From NCBI RefSeq assembly GCF_000499845.2, contig NC_023756.2, forward strand, positions 46,143,947 to 46,207,946: a stretch of DNA of 64,000 nt, given 5' to 3'. The stretch's first letter is position 1; each line of letters begins with the position of its first letter. This stretch comes from Phaseolus vulgaris (lineage: Eukaryota; Streptophyta; Magnoliopsida; Fabales; Fabaceae). A program made the translations under genes and the position numbers. The notes below the pieces were generated by a model. The model saw only the letters and a list, made by a program, of their open reading frames with translations, did no database searches and was not told the origin of the DNA. This document shows, one piece after another, positions 12,790-26,400 of the stretch.

Positions 12790-15700
12790 TTAATACTTTA
12801 TTATGTATATTGATAAGTAGTTGAGATAAAGAAAACAATTTTATTCAATGAAACTGTTTTAAAACAACGTGATTTCATATTTATAAGATAAAAATTATTA
12901 TAAAATATAATAATTTTGATTATTATTTTAAAGTTATGAACATCTCCGCCACTTTGTTAGGTGAAAATATAAAATATAATAGATCACTTATTTAAAATAA
13001 AGTTACCCAGATAAATTGATAGGAAAAAAAATAAAATATGTCTAAAGAACATATTACTATTTTTGCAGTGTTGAATTCTAGGTCAATAAATAAATTTATA
13101 AATAAGTTGTTTGTTTTATTAGTAATAAATATGTGTTTATCTTCCTTGCTTAAAAGAGAAAAATACTATAGAGGAAATGATTGAGAAACTAATAATAAGC
13201 ATTAATTATATTCTTTGTATTCAATTATTTTTCTTCTTTATTTTTTTTTTGGCGTCTTCTCATAGTTATGTCCTTCTCTTAAATAACTATGATTACTTAT
13301 TTCCCTTTTATAATGTTGAATTTAAAAAAAATAAATATAAAACGTTTATGATAATTTGCAAATTATATATTCATTGCCCTTCATTTTGAAACATAAGTTT
13401 TTAGAGCTTTCATTGAAAACTTGATTAGAAACCAAACATAAATATGCAAAAGTACAGAATATAGCAATTACCAAATTGAGTTTATTAAGATAAATAAACC
13501 TTTATTCAAGACATCTAAACGGAAAATTAAAACATAGCTTAAACCTAATAATCTTTAAATAATCATAATGTACACTTTTAAAAAAATTTAAATCAATATT
13601 TGATAGATATCTTGGGAGTGTTTGGAACACATGAAATCTTGTATATTTGTTTCTTCTATTTTTTACATAACCAAATAAAACAAAGTAGATTTTTATTTTT
13701 CTTATGTTAAACAATTTAATAATTATCTTACTTTAATCTAATTTTATACTTTATCATTTCCTTTTACTTTCATGTGAAGCAATATAGTCAGGGTATGAAA
13801 AAAATATTGTATCGACTAATATCAATAAGTGAATGGTCGACATCTCGAATGGTGAGAATCAAGTTTCTACATACCTTTTGACATTTGGATTTAGTAGTTT
13901 GGTTTATTGTTAAAAGTGAATAATTCATTTAGAGATTTTTATTATCATTTGGTAAATTCTTTCTCATCTTCATCTTTCTTCTTCATCTCCATATTAATCG
14001 TGAAAAAAAATTGATTTTAACCTTCTTAAAAAGTTTTAAATAACCTTAAACGAAACATAATTTCACTTTTTTAGATAATTATAATTTTAGCTTTGCACCT
14101 CTATATTTTTCTTTCCGTCGCAATAATTCAATTCTTCTCTAATCAGAACTTTTGAGAGAGCAATTTCATCATTTGAGTGTGTCAGAGAGTTGACAAGAAA
14201 ATTCGTTATATTTAACATTTTCTAGTGCGGAAATTTTGATTTTTGTATCTTGTTAGCTTTTTTCCCTAGATTTTGTGGTTTTCAAAAAAATGAAAAAAAT
14301 AAACGAACAAAAACACAGTCACCATTAATTAAAAACATTACACAACTTACTTTAACCACCGACATTCATCACTCGTCACTACCTATCACCACCACTTCAA
14401 AATAAAGAAAAAAATATTACATTCTCACACTCTCCAACATTACTCTCCAACATTCTAAGAAGAATAGTTAGAATAAAAAAAATATAAACTACATAGAAAA
14501 TTTGACTAAGTATTCTTGGATTAACGTGAAAACTAAAGTCTAATTACAAACTTTAATAAAAACAATTATAGTACTAATAAGTTATAATTATAGATTAACT
14601 AGAAAATTGAACCTGGACAAAAGCCAAGAACGATTACTAGAATATTTTATAACAATAGTATAGCCGTTAGAGTATTTTTCTTTGCATTTTTCTTTTTAGA
14701 GTTTTCAAAGTGACTTTCTCCATCAATTGTTATCTTTTATTCTTTTCACAAATAAAGAAAACACAAGTTTTTAAGTGCATAAAAAAAATTCTTAAATTAT
14801 ATATTTGACTAACTACACGTATATTCATAAAGGATATCATAGTATTGATGAATAAAAAAAAGGAGATTCAAATATTAATTTATGCCATTATTTACTAGAA
14901 TAAACCAAATTAAAAAAAAAAATCTCAATGGACCCGCACACTTTCTTTTCAAACTATGTGTTTACTGTGTGCAAATTTAGGATTAGATTCTCGAAAAGTC
15001 AAAATTTCAACTATTAATAGTAATTTCCTATTGTCAGAAAATAAGTCAAAATTCGGCGGAGAAACTAATTTTCCTGTTTTTTTAAAATATTTTAAAAAGT
15101 TGGAAAAAATTTAAAAGTAAGAACTTTTAATATTTAATAGAAAAAATAATTTTAATTTTGGACATTTGAAAAATAAAATAAATATGATTTTAGGTTATGT
15201 AAACAAATGTGACATATAAATTGTAACTAATTTAATAATTTTTGCAAATATAGTTAATTTTTTTTATGTTGAAAAATATTTGAAAAGAGTTTTTTAAGAT
15301 TTTTATTAATAAGAATTTGTTATCATGGTAAAATTGTCATGTAATAAAATCCCAATTAATTAATAATGAAGTTGAAATTTTCATTTCAATATTTTAATTT
15401 TAAAATTTCTTCCAACATGAAATTTAAAATTAAAAATATTTCAAATATTTTATTCACACTAAATGAAATTAACATTAACTTTCAAATTATAAATTAATTT
15501 TTAATCTTAAATTTTCTTTCTTCTCCTCTTTTAAAAAATTACCAAAAAAAATAAGAAATATAAATCGAAAATAAAATTCTAACTTATTTTTATATATTAT
15601 AATTGAGAATTTAGTTTCTCAATAATCGAATTCTGGACTTATATAATAAACCGATCTAGTTTAGAAAAGAAAGTATAAGAGAATTTTTTAATTGGATATA

Positions 15701-16430
15701 TTATGTGAAAAAAAAAATATAATTATGCACACTTTATTAATAGCTAATGGCCTTCCATAAACACTTCACAGCCTTGTGTTATAGCATTTAATCTGCTATT
15801 TGATTTATATATTATAATCATTGATTACAGAAAAAAAAATCATGAACATATATATACAAACGAAATTATGTTGTTGCATGATTCTTATCTGAAATAACTT
15901 TTAAAAGTGATCAATTATAGTTGTGCAATATCTACGTATTTTGAAGCACACTTCTACAATACTGTACGTATTACTACGTGGTCATTTGTGTATTAAATAT
16001 GGTACGTAACATTTAAAATTGTAATACAAACTATGCCACCTGTTGAACTTTTATGTCACATAAAATGTCCTTGATAGTTTTTATGAGAATACTATATGTT
16101 TTGATAAGTTTTTTTAATAGTTTAAAAAAAATAAATTTAGTATCTTTATAGGTTATTAACCTAAGCATAAATTAAGTTGTAAAAAATATTTCATATATTT
16201 TTTTAATCAAGTTAATTTTAGTTTATGAAAGAAATAAATTATTTTAATAAAAAAATCGAGTTCATGGAAAAGTTTGTTTAAAAATACTTTAAGTTAAAAA
16301 TCAAGGAAAAAGGGACAATAAATCAACAAATGTTGCACTAATAGGCGGAAAAAAGTATATGTGAACATGTAATAAGTAAAATTATGGATAATTTTATTTT
16401 TCTCAAAATGTTTTAGACAAATTTTCTTTC
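12790..16430. other. Gene-free AT-rich intergenic stretch
   Basis: There are long A/T homopolymers and short open frames of no recognisable family (for example 13,177-13,389 + and 13,502-13,714 -). These frames have the composition expected of translated AT-rich noncoding DNA. No RNA gene or clear transposon end was recognised. Confidence 0.5.
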
Positions 16431-16573
16431 CACCTTCACACTACAAGAAAAACGCGAATTACATACAGATTATAATTAGCAGTGAATAGGATTCGAAGTC
16501 AGGATCCTTCAACAATCTTTCAGCGACCAAGTAAAATTTAACCACTACACTAAACAAATTCTTTAGTTTTATT

Positions 16574-17042
16574 ATGATTTTTATTATACTTATTATTATT
16601 AATAATACTAACAATATTAATAATATTAATAATATTAATAATACTAACAATATTAATAATATTAATAATACTAACAATATTAATAATACTAATAATACTA
16701 ACAATACTAACAATATTAATAATACAATATTAATAATATTAATAATACTAACAATATTAATAATATTAATAATACTAACAATATTAATAATATTAATAAT
16801 ACTAACAATATTAATAATATTAATAATACTAACAATATTAATAATATTAATAATACTAACAATATTAATAATACTAATAATACTAACAATACTAACAATA
16901 CTAACAATACTAACAATACTAACAATACTAACAATATTAACAATATTAATAATACTAACAATATTAATAATACTAAAAATATTAATAATACTAATAATAA
17001 TAATAATACTAACAATATTAATGATACTAACAATATTAACAT
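16574..17042. repeat. AAT/AAC-type trinucleotide array inside CACTA element
   Basis: This is about 470 bp of (AAT)n interrupted regularly by AAC and ATT triplets, giving higher-order blocks such as AATACTAACAATATTAAT. Triplet phase is kept over hundreds of bases, which is why long frames are open on both strands. It is not coding. Confidence 0.9.
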
Positions 17043-17937
17043 ATGAATCACATTTAATTTATCTATAATCTACTTGAATTTAAACATAATTTATTATATT
17101 ATCTATTAGTATGAATCAAATTTAATATATGTCATACTCATAGTCATCATATTACCTATTACATTAAAATCAACTATCATATTAATTATTATTTTACGAT
17201 CATATTGACTTAATTAAGTTCATTATAGGTAGTTGGTTTTACTTGTGTGTTATATATAGTAAAGAATATTGTCAACAAACAATATTATCTTTTAACATAA
17301 AATGATGACTTTTACATTAACTATTAATTAAATCTCTAATACAGATTACTAGTTAGCATATCATTATAGTTTAAACTATATTAATTATTCCATAAATCTA
17401 TGTAAAAAGTTGTTACTAAATAACCCTTTCTACTAATATATAAATCATAATGACAAAGTGATTAAATAATTTATAATTTAAAATATTTTAAAAATTATAC
17501 ATTATATCAATTTTAATCTATGTAAGTAAATATTTGAAAATAAGATTTTTTTTATCGACAAAGAATAAAAAAAATTAAACAAAACATTTTAAAGATATTT
17601 CAATCCTTATACAAGAATCTCAAATCAGAAAAGAAGTGTAAGATACAAGCACCTATATAGCCATCTAACAAAAACTTCACAACTACCTATAATAACCTAT
17701 ATTTGAAAATAAGATATCAAATAATTTTGTAAATTTAAATTTAACCATGAGTTTTAAAAAATTAATGATTAAATAAAGAAATATATTAATCAATATATAT
17801 ATATATTTATAGTATTAAAGTTATATTAATATTATATAATTTCTTCCTTTTTCTCTCTATCTATCTATATCCGGATAAAAGTAATATTACTCAAGTCAAA
17901 TAAAACTACTATACACACACAATAAATATCTAAATGT

Positions 17938-18335
17938 ATATTTATATCAAAATTAATATTAATAATATGAATATAATATTGATAATATGAATATAAATAC
18001 TAATAATAATAATATTAATAAATATTAATAATAATATGAATATTAATACTAATAATAATAATATTAATAATATTAATATTAATAATAATGTTAATAATAA
18101 TATTAATAATATGAATATAATGTTAATAATAATATTAATTATAACATTAATAAATATTAATAATAATATTAATAAATATTAATAATAATATTAATAAATA
18201 TTAATAATAATATTAATAATATGAATATAATGTTAATAATAATATTAATTATAACATTAATAAATATTAATAATATGAATAATATTAATAATAATAATAA
18301 TATAAATATAATTTATTTTATTATTATTATTAATA
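17938..18335. repeat. Second AAT-type microsatellite block inside CACTA element
   Basis: Runs of AATAATATTAAT are interrupted by GAATAT and GTT. A longer unit of about 100 bp containing AATATGAATATAATGTTAAT recurs around 18,100 and 18,220, so the block has local segmental duplication as well as slippage. Confidence 0.75.
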
Positions 18336-18339
18336 ATAA

Positions 18340-18471
18340 TTATATTAATATGTATAAATTATATTAATATGTATAAATTATATTAATATGTATAAATTAT
18401 ATTATATGTATAAATTATATTAATATGTATAAATTATATTAACATGTATAAATTATATTAATATGTATAAG
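18340..18471. repeat. 19-bp tandem repeat, 7 copies, inside CACTA element
   Basis: The unit TTATATTAATATGTATAAA is repeated head to tail seven times. One 18-bp copy and a few single-base changes are present. It sits just inside the right subterminal region of the CACTA element. Confidence 0.85.
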
Positions 18472-18719
18472 TATAATAAAAATGATAATATAACCAAAGA
18501 ATTTGTCTGGTTTAGTGGTCAATGCTTCCCCGGGTCACTGGAAAGATTTGGGTTTGAATCTTGGCTGCTGCAGTTTGCTTGCAACATTATTTGGGGCTTG
18601 ATTTCGAGTCCTATGGGCTTGGGTTGCAATATATATAATGTTTTATATACGGATTTTGGGTCTTACATACGGATTTTGACTGTATGTAATTCCAATTTTT
18701 CTTGTAGTGTCATATCTTC

Positions 18720-20400
18720 TCTTACACCTTTATATTAATTGTAAAAAGTATAAAATTTATCTCGGTTATACAAGTAAAAAATCATTATATATATACAATT
18801 TTGTTACATGACAATAATTTAAGAGTTAGAGCAATCAATTTTTTTTTCATAACTAAGTCAAAATTCATTATCATATATACATAAAATTGTTACAAGACTA
18901 TGAATAAGGGTTAAAACAAATGTACACTGCCTCCTACTTTACTGATACAGTTTTGAAGATATGGTGTGTTCAGTTCTGAAGTTGCTTTGAATGCCTGAAA
19001 TTTTTAAAAAAAAAAATTGTGGAAGTTTTATTAAGTTTCTAACGAGCAAATAATTAATGCAATAAACACTTATAATAATAATTTTTTTATTAATAATAAA
19101 AAATAAAAAATAAAAAAAATTAAGAGATACTTCGACTATTTAAAAAAAGTCAGTGACATTATAGTACTTAAAAAAATTTGTTCAAACATCAAACACACCA
19201 TATGAATATAGATTATTCAAATAGCCCAAAAGATATTATAAACAACTTTTTTTTTTCATAAGTATCTTTAAAACAGGAAAAAATGAGTTTTTTATAAATT
19301 AAAATTAATTTATGCACAATTAAAAATAAAAATTTAGAAAAATGAGATGAGGGACTTTATAAAAATTAGTTTAGATATAAACTCATTTTAATAAGATTTT
19401 TTTTTCTATTTCGTAAGAGTTTATAAAAAAAATTCTAAACATGGAATCTTATACTATAACCATTGTTAATATTGGGAAGGGTAGAATTATTAGCATATGT
19501 AACAAATATAAGCTTCATAAAACAAAAGTATATATTATTAATTCTATGAAGTTTAACCATCACAATATTCTTTTTTTATAGAAAACAATTATCAGCTAGG
19601 AAACGAAACTATGAAATTTTAAGTAAAGGTATTGAATGAAAAGACATTTCGTTAGAGAATTATAAAATGAGAACATAATTTGATTTTAACTGTAATGAAA
19701 ACACAAAATCATTGCATATATATTAATCTATAGTTCCTAATAAGACACAATAAAACCTATTGTAAAAAATCAAGGTTAGTATTAATTTTTTAGTCCTAAG
19801 AAGAAGTTTTAAATTGTGATTTTAATTCTCAACGTTTTAAAGTTAAAATATTTTTTTTTCTCGAATTTTTTTAGAAAAAAAAACTCAAACTTGTAGTATT
19901 TTAAGGATTTTTTTTATCAAAATAGTAAAATTTTACCTCTTAATTATTAGAATGAGTAATTTTAAAAAAAAAATTCAAATGGATAAGTCGTGCCAATGTA
20001 ACACGACTTAATTGTGAAGAAGTCGTGTCATTAACACAAATTTAGTGTATTTGAACTAACACGACTTCAACATAATTAAATTTTAATTAAAATCTCTTGT
20101 CACGACTTATTTATTTTGGTAATTTTAAAAAAATTACTCATTTTGGTAATTAAGAGATAAAATTGCATTAGTAAAAATCTCTACTTTTAAATTACATTTT
20201 TTTCTCAAGGCAAGATTCAAAATTATGATATTTAAAAAATATGTTAAAAGTATTATTAACATGAGTTAAACTCATATTAGAATCTACATGTGCAAAATCA
20301 ATAATCATAAACTCACCTTCAAAGTTCTCTCATCGTTTCCTTTTTATGGTTTTGGTTTCTTTTTCTAAATGAATCTCTTTGATTGAGAAAAATTCAAAAC
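18720..20400. other. Intergenic, 3' of the kinesin gene
   Basis: AT-rich sequence. On the minus strand, 19,005-18,925 has an acceptor-like TTTCAG followed by a short open stretch ending in a stop. It could be an unplaced exon and is reported as a finding only. The foldback repeat at about 19,860-20,215 is listed separately. Confidence 0.5.
19860..20215. repeat. Foldback (inverted) repeat with CACGACTT motifs
   Basis: The left arm (about 19,880-19,965) carries TTTTACCTCTTAATTATTAG and ATGAGTAATTTT. The right arm (about 20,130-20,200) carries the same in reverse complement, AAAATTACTCATTTTGGTAATTAAGAG. The loop contains AAGTCGTG twice and CACGACTT or its equivalent about three times, partly as nested inverted copies. 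This structure suggests a MITE or foldback element. No target-site duplication was established. Confidence 0.55.
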
Positions 20401-20403
20401 TCA

Positions 20404-23400
20404 TTAGGTAGTTTCACTGTTCTCAGAATTAACACTAGGATATACATTTTTTAGATCTGTAAGTAATTGTAACTTCTCAATCTCAGTATCTTTAACCAAA
20501 ATTGTGTCCTTCAAAGAAGCCACCTGAAAAAAAGTCAAGTATAAAATTTAAACTAGTTGCAAACAAATTTAAATCATTGGATATATACAATTTATGTAGA
20601 GACTATGAAAAGATAGATACCATAAGTTCTTAAATGCATTTGATGTATTCAGAAAATGATTGAAAGTGAAGTAAGTTTTAAACACCTGTTCCATTAATTC
20701 TCTAACATCTCTTCCTTCTTTAGTACTTTTAGCCGCTCCTAACTCAACTCCAGAAACTCTTTCAGCAAACTTTAAAGTACTCAAAGATTCAGAAAAAGAC
20801 TTTACATCAGAATTAATTTGGACTAACATCAGTGTTTTTGCTTGACCACCTGTGTAAAGAACAATGTAATGTTATATCTGATTAGAAAACTGTAAATTTT
20901 CACATTTTGTGGATGCTAGTGAGACAAAACATGTTGGAAACAAGAAATGATGAACTATGATTTTACCAAGAGATGTTTGTAGAAGTTGAGTGAGCTTGCT
21001 ATTTCTATATGGCACATGTGAACTCTTTTGAGAAAGTGCAAAAATGACATCTCCAAGAGCAGATAGTGATTTGTTAATATGTTGTGCTTCCTTGAGTCTA
21101 TCCCCAGTTACTTCAGAGCGATCTATTCTTTCACTTCCTGCTAAATCTACCAAATGAAGATTACCATGAAGAGAGGAACCAGACTTTTTATCCGTCCCAC
21201 GAACATGAATTGAGACCACACTGTGCACCACACACATTTATTGAAAGTCATTATATTACAAAACTTACATTTCTAAATTGTAAATATAGTATGTATAGTA
21301 TGTATGTACTCAATCAATAGTTGTTGATAGGGTGGCGGGGTTGGTTTTTGACTTTTAATTTGTTTTTTAGCTAGTTGTGGCAGGAAAGGTATTGAGGTTT
21401 TCTTAAAGTGTATATCTCTTTTACTTTGTAAGAGGGTTGCACCATCTTTAAAGTGAGCTACATTTATTATATCTTTTCTTGCTGATAAAAAAAACAGTGA
21501 AGAGACAAACCTGTGAGAACGACTACTTCTTTCATTCATAGCTGTCGAACCCTTTGCTCTATTTTTTAAACCAATGTCCATTAGCTTTATCACATCTTCA
21601 GTTGTCTTCACAGGTTGCATGGTAGCATCTGGTACTGCTAATCCATTTGGTTGAGCGTGATTCAATATCCCAAGTGTGTGTAAATCAAGGAAATCATCGT
21701 TCAGAAACATGACATGCTATGTTTTATTTTTCCTAAAGTAAGAGAAAGAAAAAAGAAGTCCACGCAAAGAATGATGTTTCCATATATAGTAATTGAAAAA
21801 AAGGATATTTCTTTGAAGCATCAACTGTTAATAAGTCTCGAACTTGTTCATTGTATATCTCAATGACTTGAACCCCAATTTCATACACTATGGAGCTTTT
21901 TCTATTTGTAGATATGCTGAAGAGATCATTCAGAGCTCGATAGTTAACACCAAGATCCTCAATTGATGCATTATTTGGACCACTCTGAAAACAATGACAA
22001 CATATAGAATAATGTTGAAGATCACACATCGATCAATGATAAGAATTTTTTTATAGTATATAAGTGAGTACAAACCTTATCTTATAAGCTGATTTCATAA
22101 GATTGAGTTAAGCTTAAAGTCTACTTCTTAATAAATAACAAGGAGTTATACTTAACTAGCATGATGAATAGGATAACAAAAATAAATAGAAGTTGCATAC
22201 CATTGTGTAAGTTTTGCCTGAACCAGTTTGACCATAAGCAAATATACATACATTAAACCCATCCAATACTGATCGAATAAAGGCTTGTATGTCAGCATAC
22301 ACCCCAGCTGCATCATTCAAGGGAGCAACAATTAAAGAAATGGAGTCAACATGCATAGATATGATGAAGTAAAAGTTCATGCATTCTAAACCTTATGATA
22401 AAATGGAGATTATAAAGAAATAAACCTTGAGTTGATGTTGGACCAAAGACCTTATTGAACTTAAATGTTCTAAGGGCCTCCTTTCCTTGTTTGGCAGGAT
22501 TTGCCACAACCAAATCATTTTCACCAACATGTTCCACAATAGATTGTTTTTCCTTTTGACCAGGAAGAAATGGTCTAAGTCGACAATACACTCTTATATT
22601 TCCTGTATTAGAGAAAAGTCCCATGTAAATTATTCACAGTATACCTACATCAAGTAGTTGTTGGAAAAACATAAATAGTGTTGCTACCTTTTAATTCTTG
22701 AACTTCATTGAATAGTTTTCGATTTTCTGCAAGAACTATTTGATAATTCTCAGCTGCTTCTACTAGTGATTTAAGATTTACACCTAGATAAGTTACAATA
22801 CAATTATTAACGTTTACCCTTTTAGACAAAGAAAAAAAGAAAATGTGAAAGACAAGTAATAGAACATACCAAGTTTTTTACATTCCTCAGAATAGATCAT
22901 TTGGTCTTTCAAAGCATCTTGCTTAATAGATTCCCATGATAATTTCAATTTCTGAATTGCAAGTTCGATAAAATATTGTAATATTTGACATTATTATAAC
23001 AAGAATGACATTTAGTTGTATGTAAGTTTGTTTACCTGTATGAAACTGAACTGAAAATTCACATCTTTTCGTATTTGCTTCTCTTTCTGGAACCACTTCT
23101 GATATTTTGATTCGTAAAGGGTTTCATTCTCTTTAACCTTATTTCTTAGTTTTTCCAACAAATTTTCATATTCTTGTGATTTTTGTTTTAGTTCTTCTTT
23201 ACCATCCTCCACTTTTGCTTCCCATTGTGAGCATTGTACTTCATGTGTTTTTTTCATTGTTTCTAGTTCTTGCTTAAATGATGAAATTTCCATAATTTTG
23301 TCTTCTAGCTCTTTTGTATATTTCATAATTTCTTTCTCATTCACCATTTTTTCCTCATCAGCTTTTTCTTTCAATTGTGAGCATTGTACTTCATATTTTT

Positions 23401-26400
23401 CTTTCATTGTTTCTAGTTCTTGCTTAAATGCTGAAATTTCCATATTTTTGTCCTCTAGCTCTTTGGTATATTTAATAATTTCTTTCCCACCCACCACTTT
23501 TTCCTCTTCAGCGTTTGCTTTCAATTGTGAGCATTGAACTTCATGTGCTTTTTTCATTGTTTCTAGTTCTTGTTTAAATGCTGAAATTTCCATATTTTTT
23601 TCCTCTAGCTCTTTAATATGTCTAATACTCTCATTCCCATCTGCAATTTTTTCCTCTTCAATTTTTGCTTTCAACTGTGAGCATTGAACTTCATAAGTTT
23701 TTTTCATTGTTTCCAATTCTTGCTTAAGTGCTGAAATTTCCTTATTTTTGTCTTCCAACTCTTTAATATATCTAATAGCCTCTTTTCCATCTGCTACCTT
23801 TTCCTCCTCAGCTTTTGCTTTCAGTTCTGAGCATTGTACTTCATATGTTTTTGTCATTGTTTCTAGTTTTTGACCCAGTGTTGAAATTTTCATGTTTTTG
23901 TCCTCTATCTCTTTAATATATCTACTAACCTCTTCACCATCTGCTCCCTTTTCCTCCTCAACTTTTGCTTTCAACTGTGAGTATTCTACTTCATATGATT
24001 TTTTCATGTTCTCTAGATTTTTGTTTAATGTTGAAATTTCCATATTTTTGTCCTCCAATTCTTTAATATATCTACTAACATCTTTTCCATCTATCATATT
24101 TTTCTCCTCAACTTTTGCTTTCAATTCTGAACATTGTACTTCATAAGATTTTATCAATGTTTCTAGCTTTTCTATTTTTTGCTTCAACGTTGAAATTTCA
24201 TTACTTTTGTTCTCTAGCACTTTAATTTCATCTTTGTCATCTGTCATCTTTTCTTCTTTAGCTTTTGCTTCTAATTTTAAGCACCGCTCTTCACACGTTT
24301 TTTCCATAGTTTCTAGTTTTTGCTTTAATGCTAAAATTTCCTTAGTTTTATCCTCTAACTCGTTAATATATCTAATAACCTCTTTGTCATCTGTTGTATT
24401 TTCCTCCTTAGCTTTTTGTTCCATCTGTGAACATTGTACTTCATATGTTTTTTTCATTGTTTCTAGCTTTTGCTTCAATGTTGAAATTTCCACAGTTTTA
24501 TCCTTTAACTCTTTGATATATCTAATAACCTCTTTGTCGCATTCCCTCTTTTCTTCCCTTTTAGTGTTCTCAACTAGCTTCATATCATTTTCCTTTTCTT
24601 CTTCCATTTTATTCATCCTAGTTTGTTTTAATCCATCTACCTTCTTCTCCTCTTTTTTCACCCTCTCGATCTACATGAAGAGGCCAAATAATATAAATCA
24701 GAAAAAATGATTCAATTTATTGTTTCTTTAGCTACAAAATACACGAGTTTGTTTTGGTTTTTCTGGTTTGGCAGCTCATTCTAGTGTTCTCGATTTAGAT
24801 GTTAGGTGTTAGTTTCTTTTTGGGTTTGGGTTTGTTGGATGTGACTCGTCTGTTTCTTGTGTTCTGTATAAGGGTTGAATCACTCCTAAATTGGTTCTTA
24901 TTTATTTATTCTTTATTGCTGATAAAAAAAATGTTACTTGTGAGTAAGAAACATTACCTTTAAATGTTGAAGCTGGTTTATATTAACAAGCTGTCACAAA
25001 AAGGTTCCTATGATAAATAGAAAAGTTTGTATTTTGTACCTATATGTACTTTGTATAAACACACTTGTGAAATGATATCCAAAGTTATTTAGGATACCTC
25101 GTTCTCTTCCTCAGTTCCAGATGCAAGAGCCTCAAGAACTCTAATTCGTGAGTGATATTTTTCTTCACGAGCCTTGAAAATATTGTTTTGCTGAAGGTAA
25201 AAAGGAATGTAGCAGGGTGAAAAAAAAATTGAGAAAAACATATGTTAACTAGCTTTTGAAGATAGTGCTAATATGTTTAGAATTCTGCATCAGTTTACAA
25301 CTAGAAAGAGAAATAACTTTTTGCTGAAAGGAAGCAATTTTGATATTATATTGACCAAATCATAGTTGTAAAATGTTGTATTTCAAATTGTAGTTGTCAA
25401 ATCTTTCAACAAAAAATTATTTCTCTTTCTATTTGTAAAACAGAGTTGTCAACATATCAACACTCTTTGAAAATACATAACTTTAACATACAGTTTTCAA
25501 GTGTTCTGCTTGAGTTGATATACGTCGCTCAATCTCTTGGACAACCTTTCTCAATAAGCAAGCCACACGCTGAGATATAAACATCACTGTTAGATAATGA
25601 ACTTTGAATTTTATTGTACATTTGCATGCACTGATATCTTGTTATTTGGATAAACTTCTCCATTAATATTTGATGAAGAAAAAAGTCAATTGAATTGAAC
25701 TTTTAAGTTAAAATTAAATTATGTAAAAAATTCTTTTTATATATAACTTCTCTGAAGACTAAGGTAGATAATAAGTTTACCATAGTTAATAGAAAAGTTC
25801 AATTCATTTTTTCTTCTAAAAAAAGTGTTTATATGAATAAATTTATCCAAACAATATAGACTTGTTTTTTTTTTCATGAATGCATTAGTTATTTATGTAA
25901 CTCCAAATCCTTTTAATGTATATATACATGGGGTATTTCGCCATTTCTTCTTTCAACACTTTCTTCTAAAATACCATTCACTACACTCAGGAGTGATTGA
26001 GTAGGAGCGTTCTGCAACAATAAATGCTAAAAGAGATCAGTGGTGTAGAAAAAGATGTGAATTGTGCAAATCTAAAGGGGATGAAAAAAAATGAAAGCTT
26101 ACATCCAAGCTAGTTGATTTCATTAATTCTGAAATTTTGGTTGAAGGAAGATCTGCATAGCTTCCTTGTTTTAGTCGAAACACCTCAGGAAATTTATGAC
26201 CTACTTGGGTTATTAATGTTGTTGATGGCTCTGCATAAAATGTGAAAGAGGTGTCATAAAGATAAAACACTGCATGGTCTTGTGAATTACAAAATATAAG
26301 ATATATTTTAATTTTCAGGATGCATATTGGAAACATAGGAATAAGAAGATTTTTAAAAGTGGCAGGATAGACCACATTGAAAATTTCACAATGGTGCAAT

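Larger units (their letters stand above)
16439..18709. mobile_element. Complete non-autonomous CACTA transposon (2.27 kb)
   Basis: The left end is CACTACAAGAAAAACGCG (16,439). The right end, read inverted from 18,709, is CACTACAAGAAAAATTGG. After a 4-base mismatch zone both continue AATTACATACAG, so the terminal inverted repeats are about 30 bp. A 3-bp target duplication TCA flanks the element (16,436-16,438 and 18,710-18,712), as expected for CACTA/CMC elements. Subterminal segments (about 16,480-16,555 and 18,500-18,570) are also inverted relatives, each with a GATTCRAA block and an ACCACTA block. No transposase is present. The interior is almost entirely (AAT)-type microsatellite and other AT-rich repeats. 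Long open frames of Asn/Thr/Ile or Leu repeats here are artefacts of the microsatellite. Confidence 0.88.

Noticed and set aside
16459..17068. Long Leu/Ile/Asn-repeat open frames on both strands
   Set aside because: They arise from the AAT/AAC triplet array inside the CACTA element, and any frame of such an array is open. No start context, domain or splice signal.
23298..24710. Plus-strand Ser/Phe-rich open frames
   Set aside because: Antisense shadows of the kinesin coiled-coil exon. They repeat with the same 150-bp period and have no independent support.
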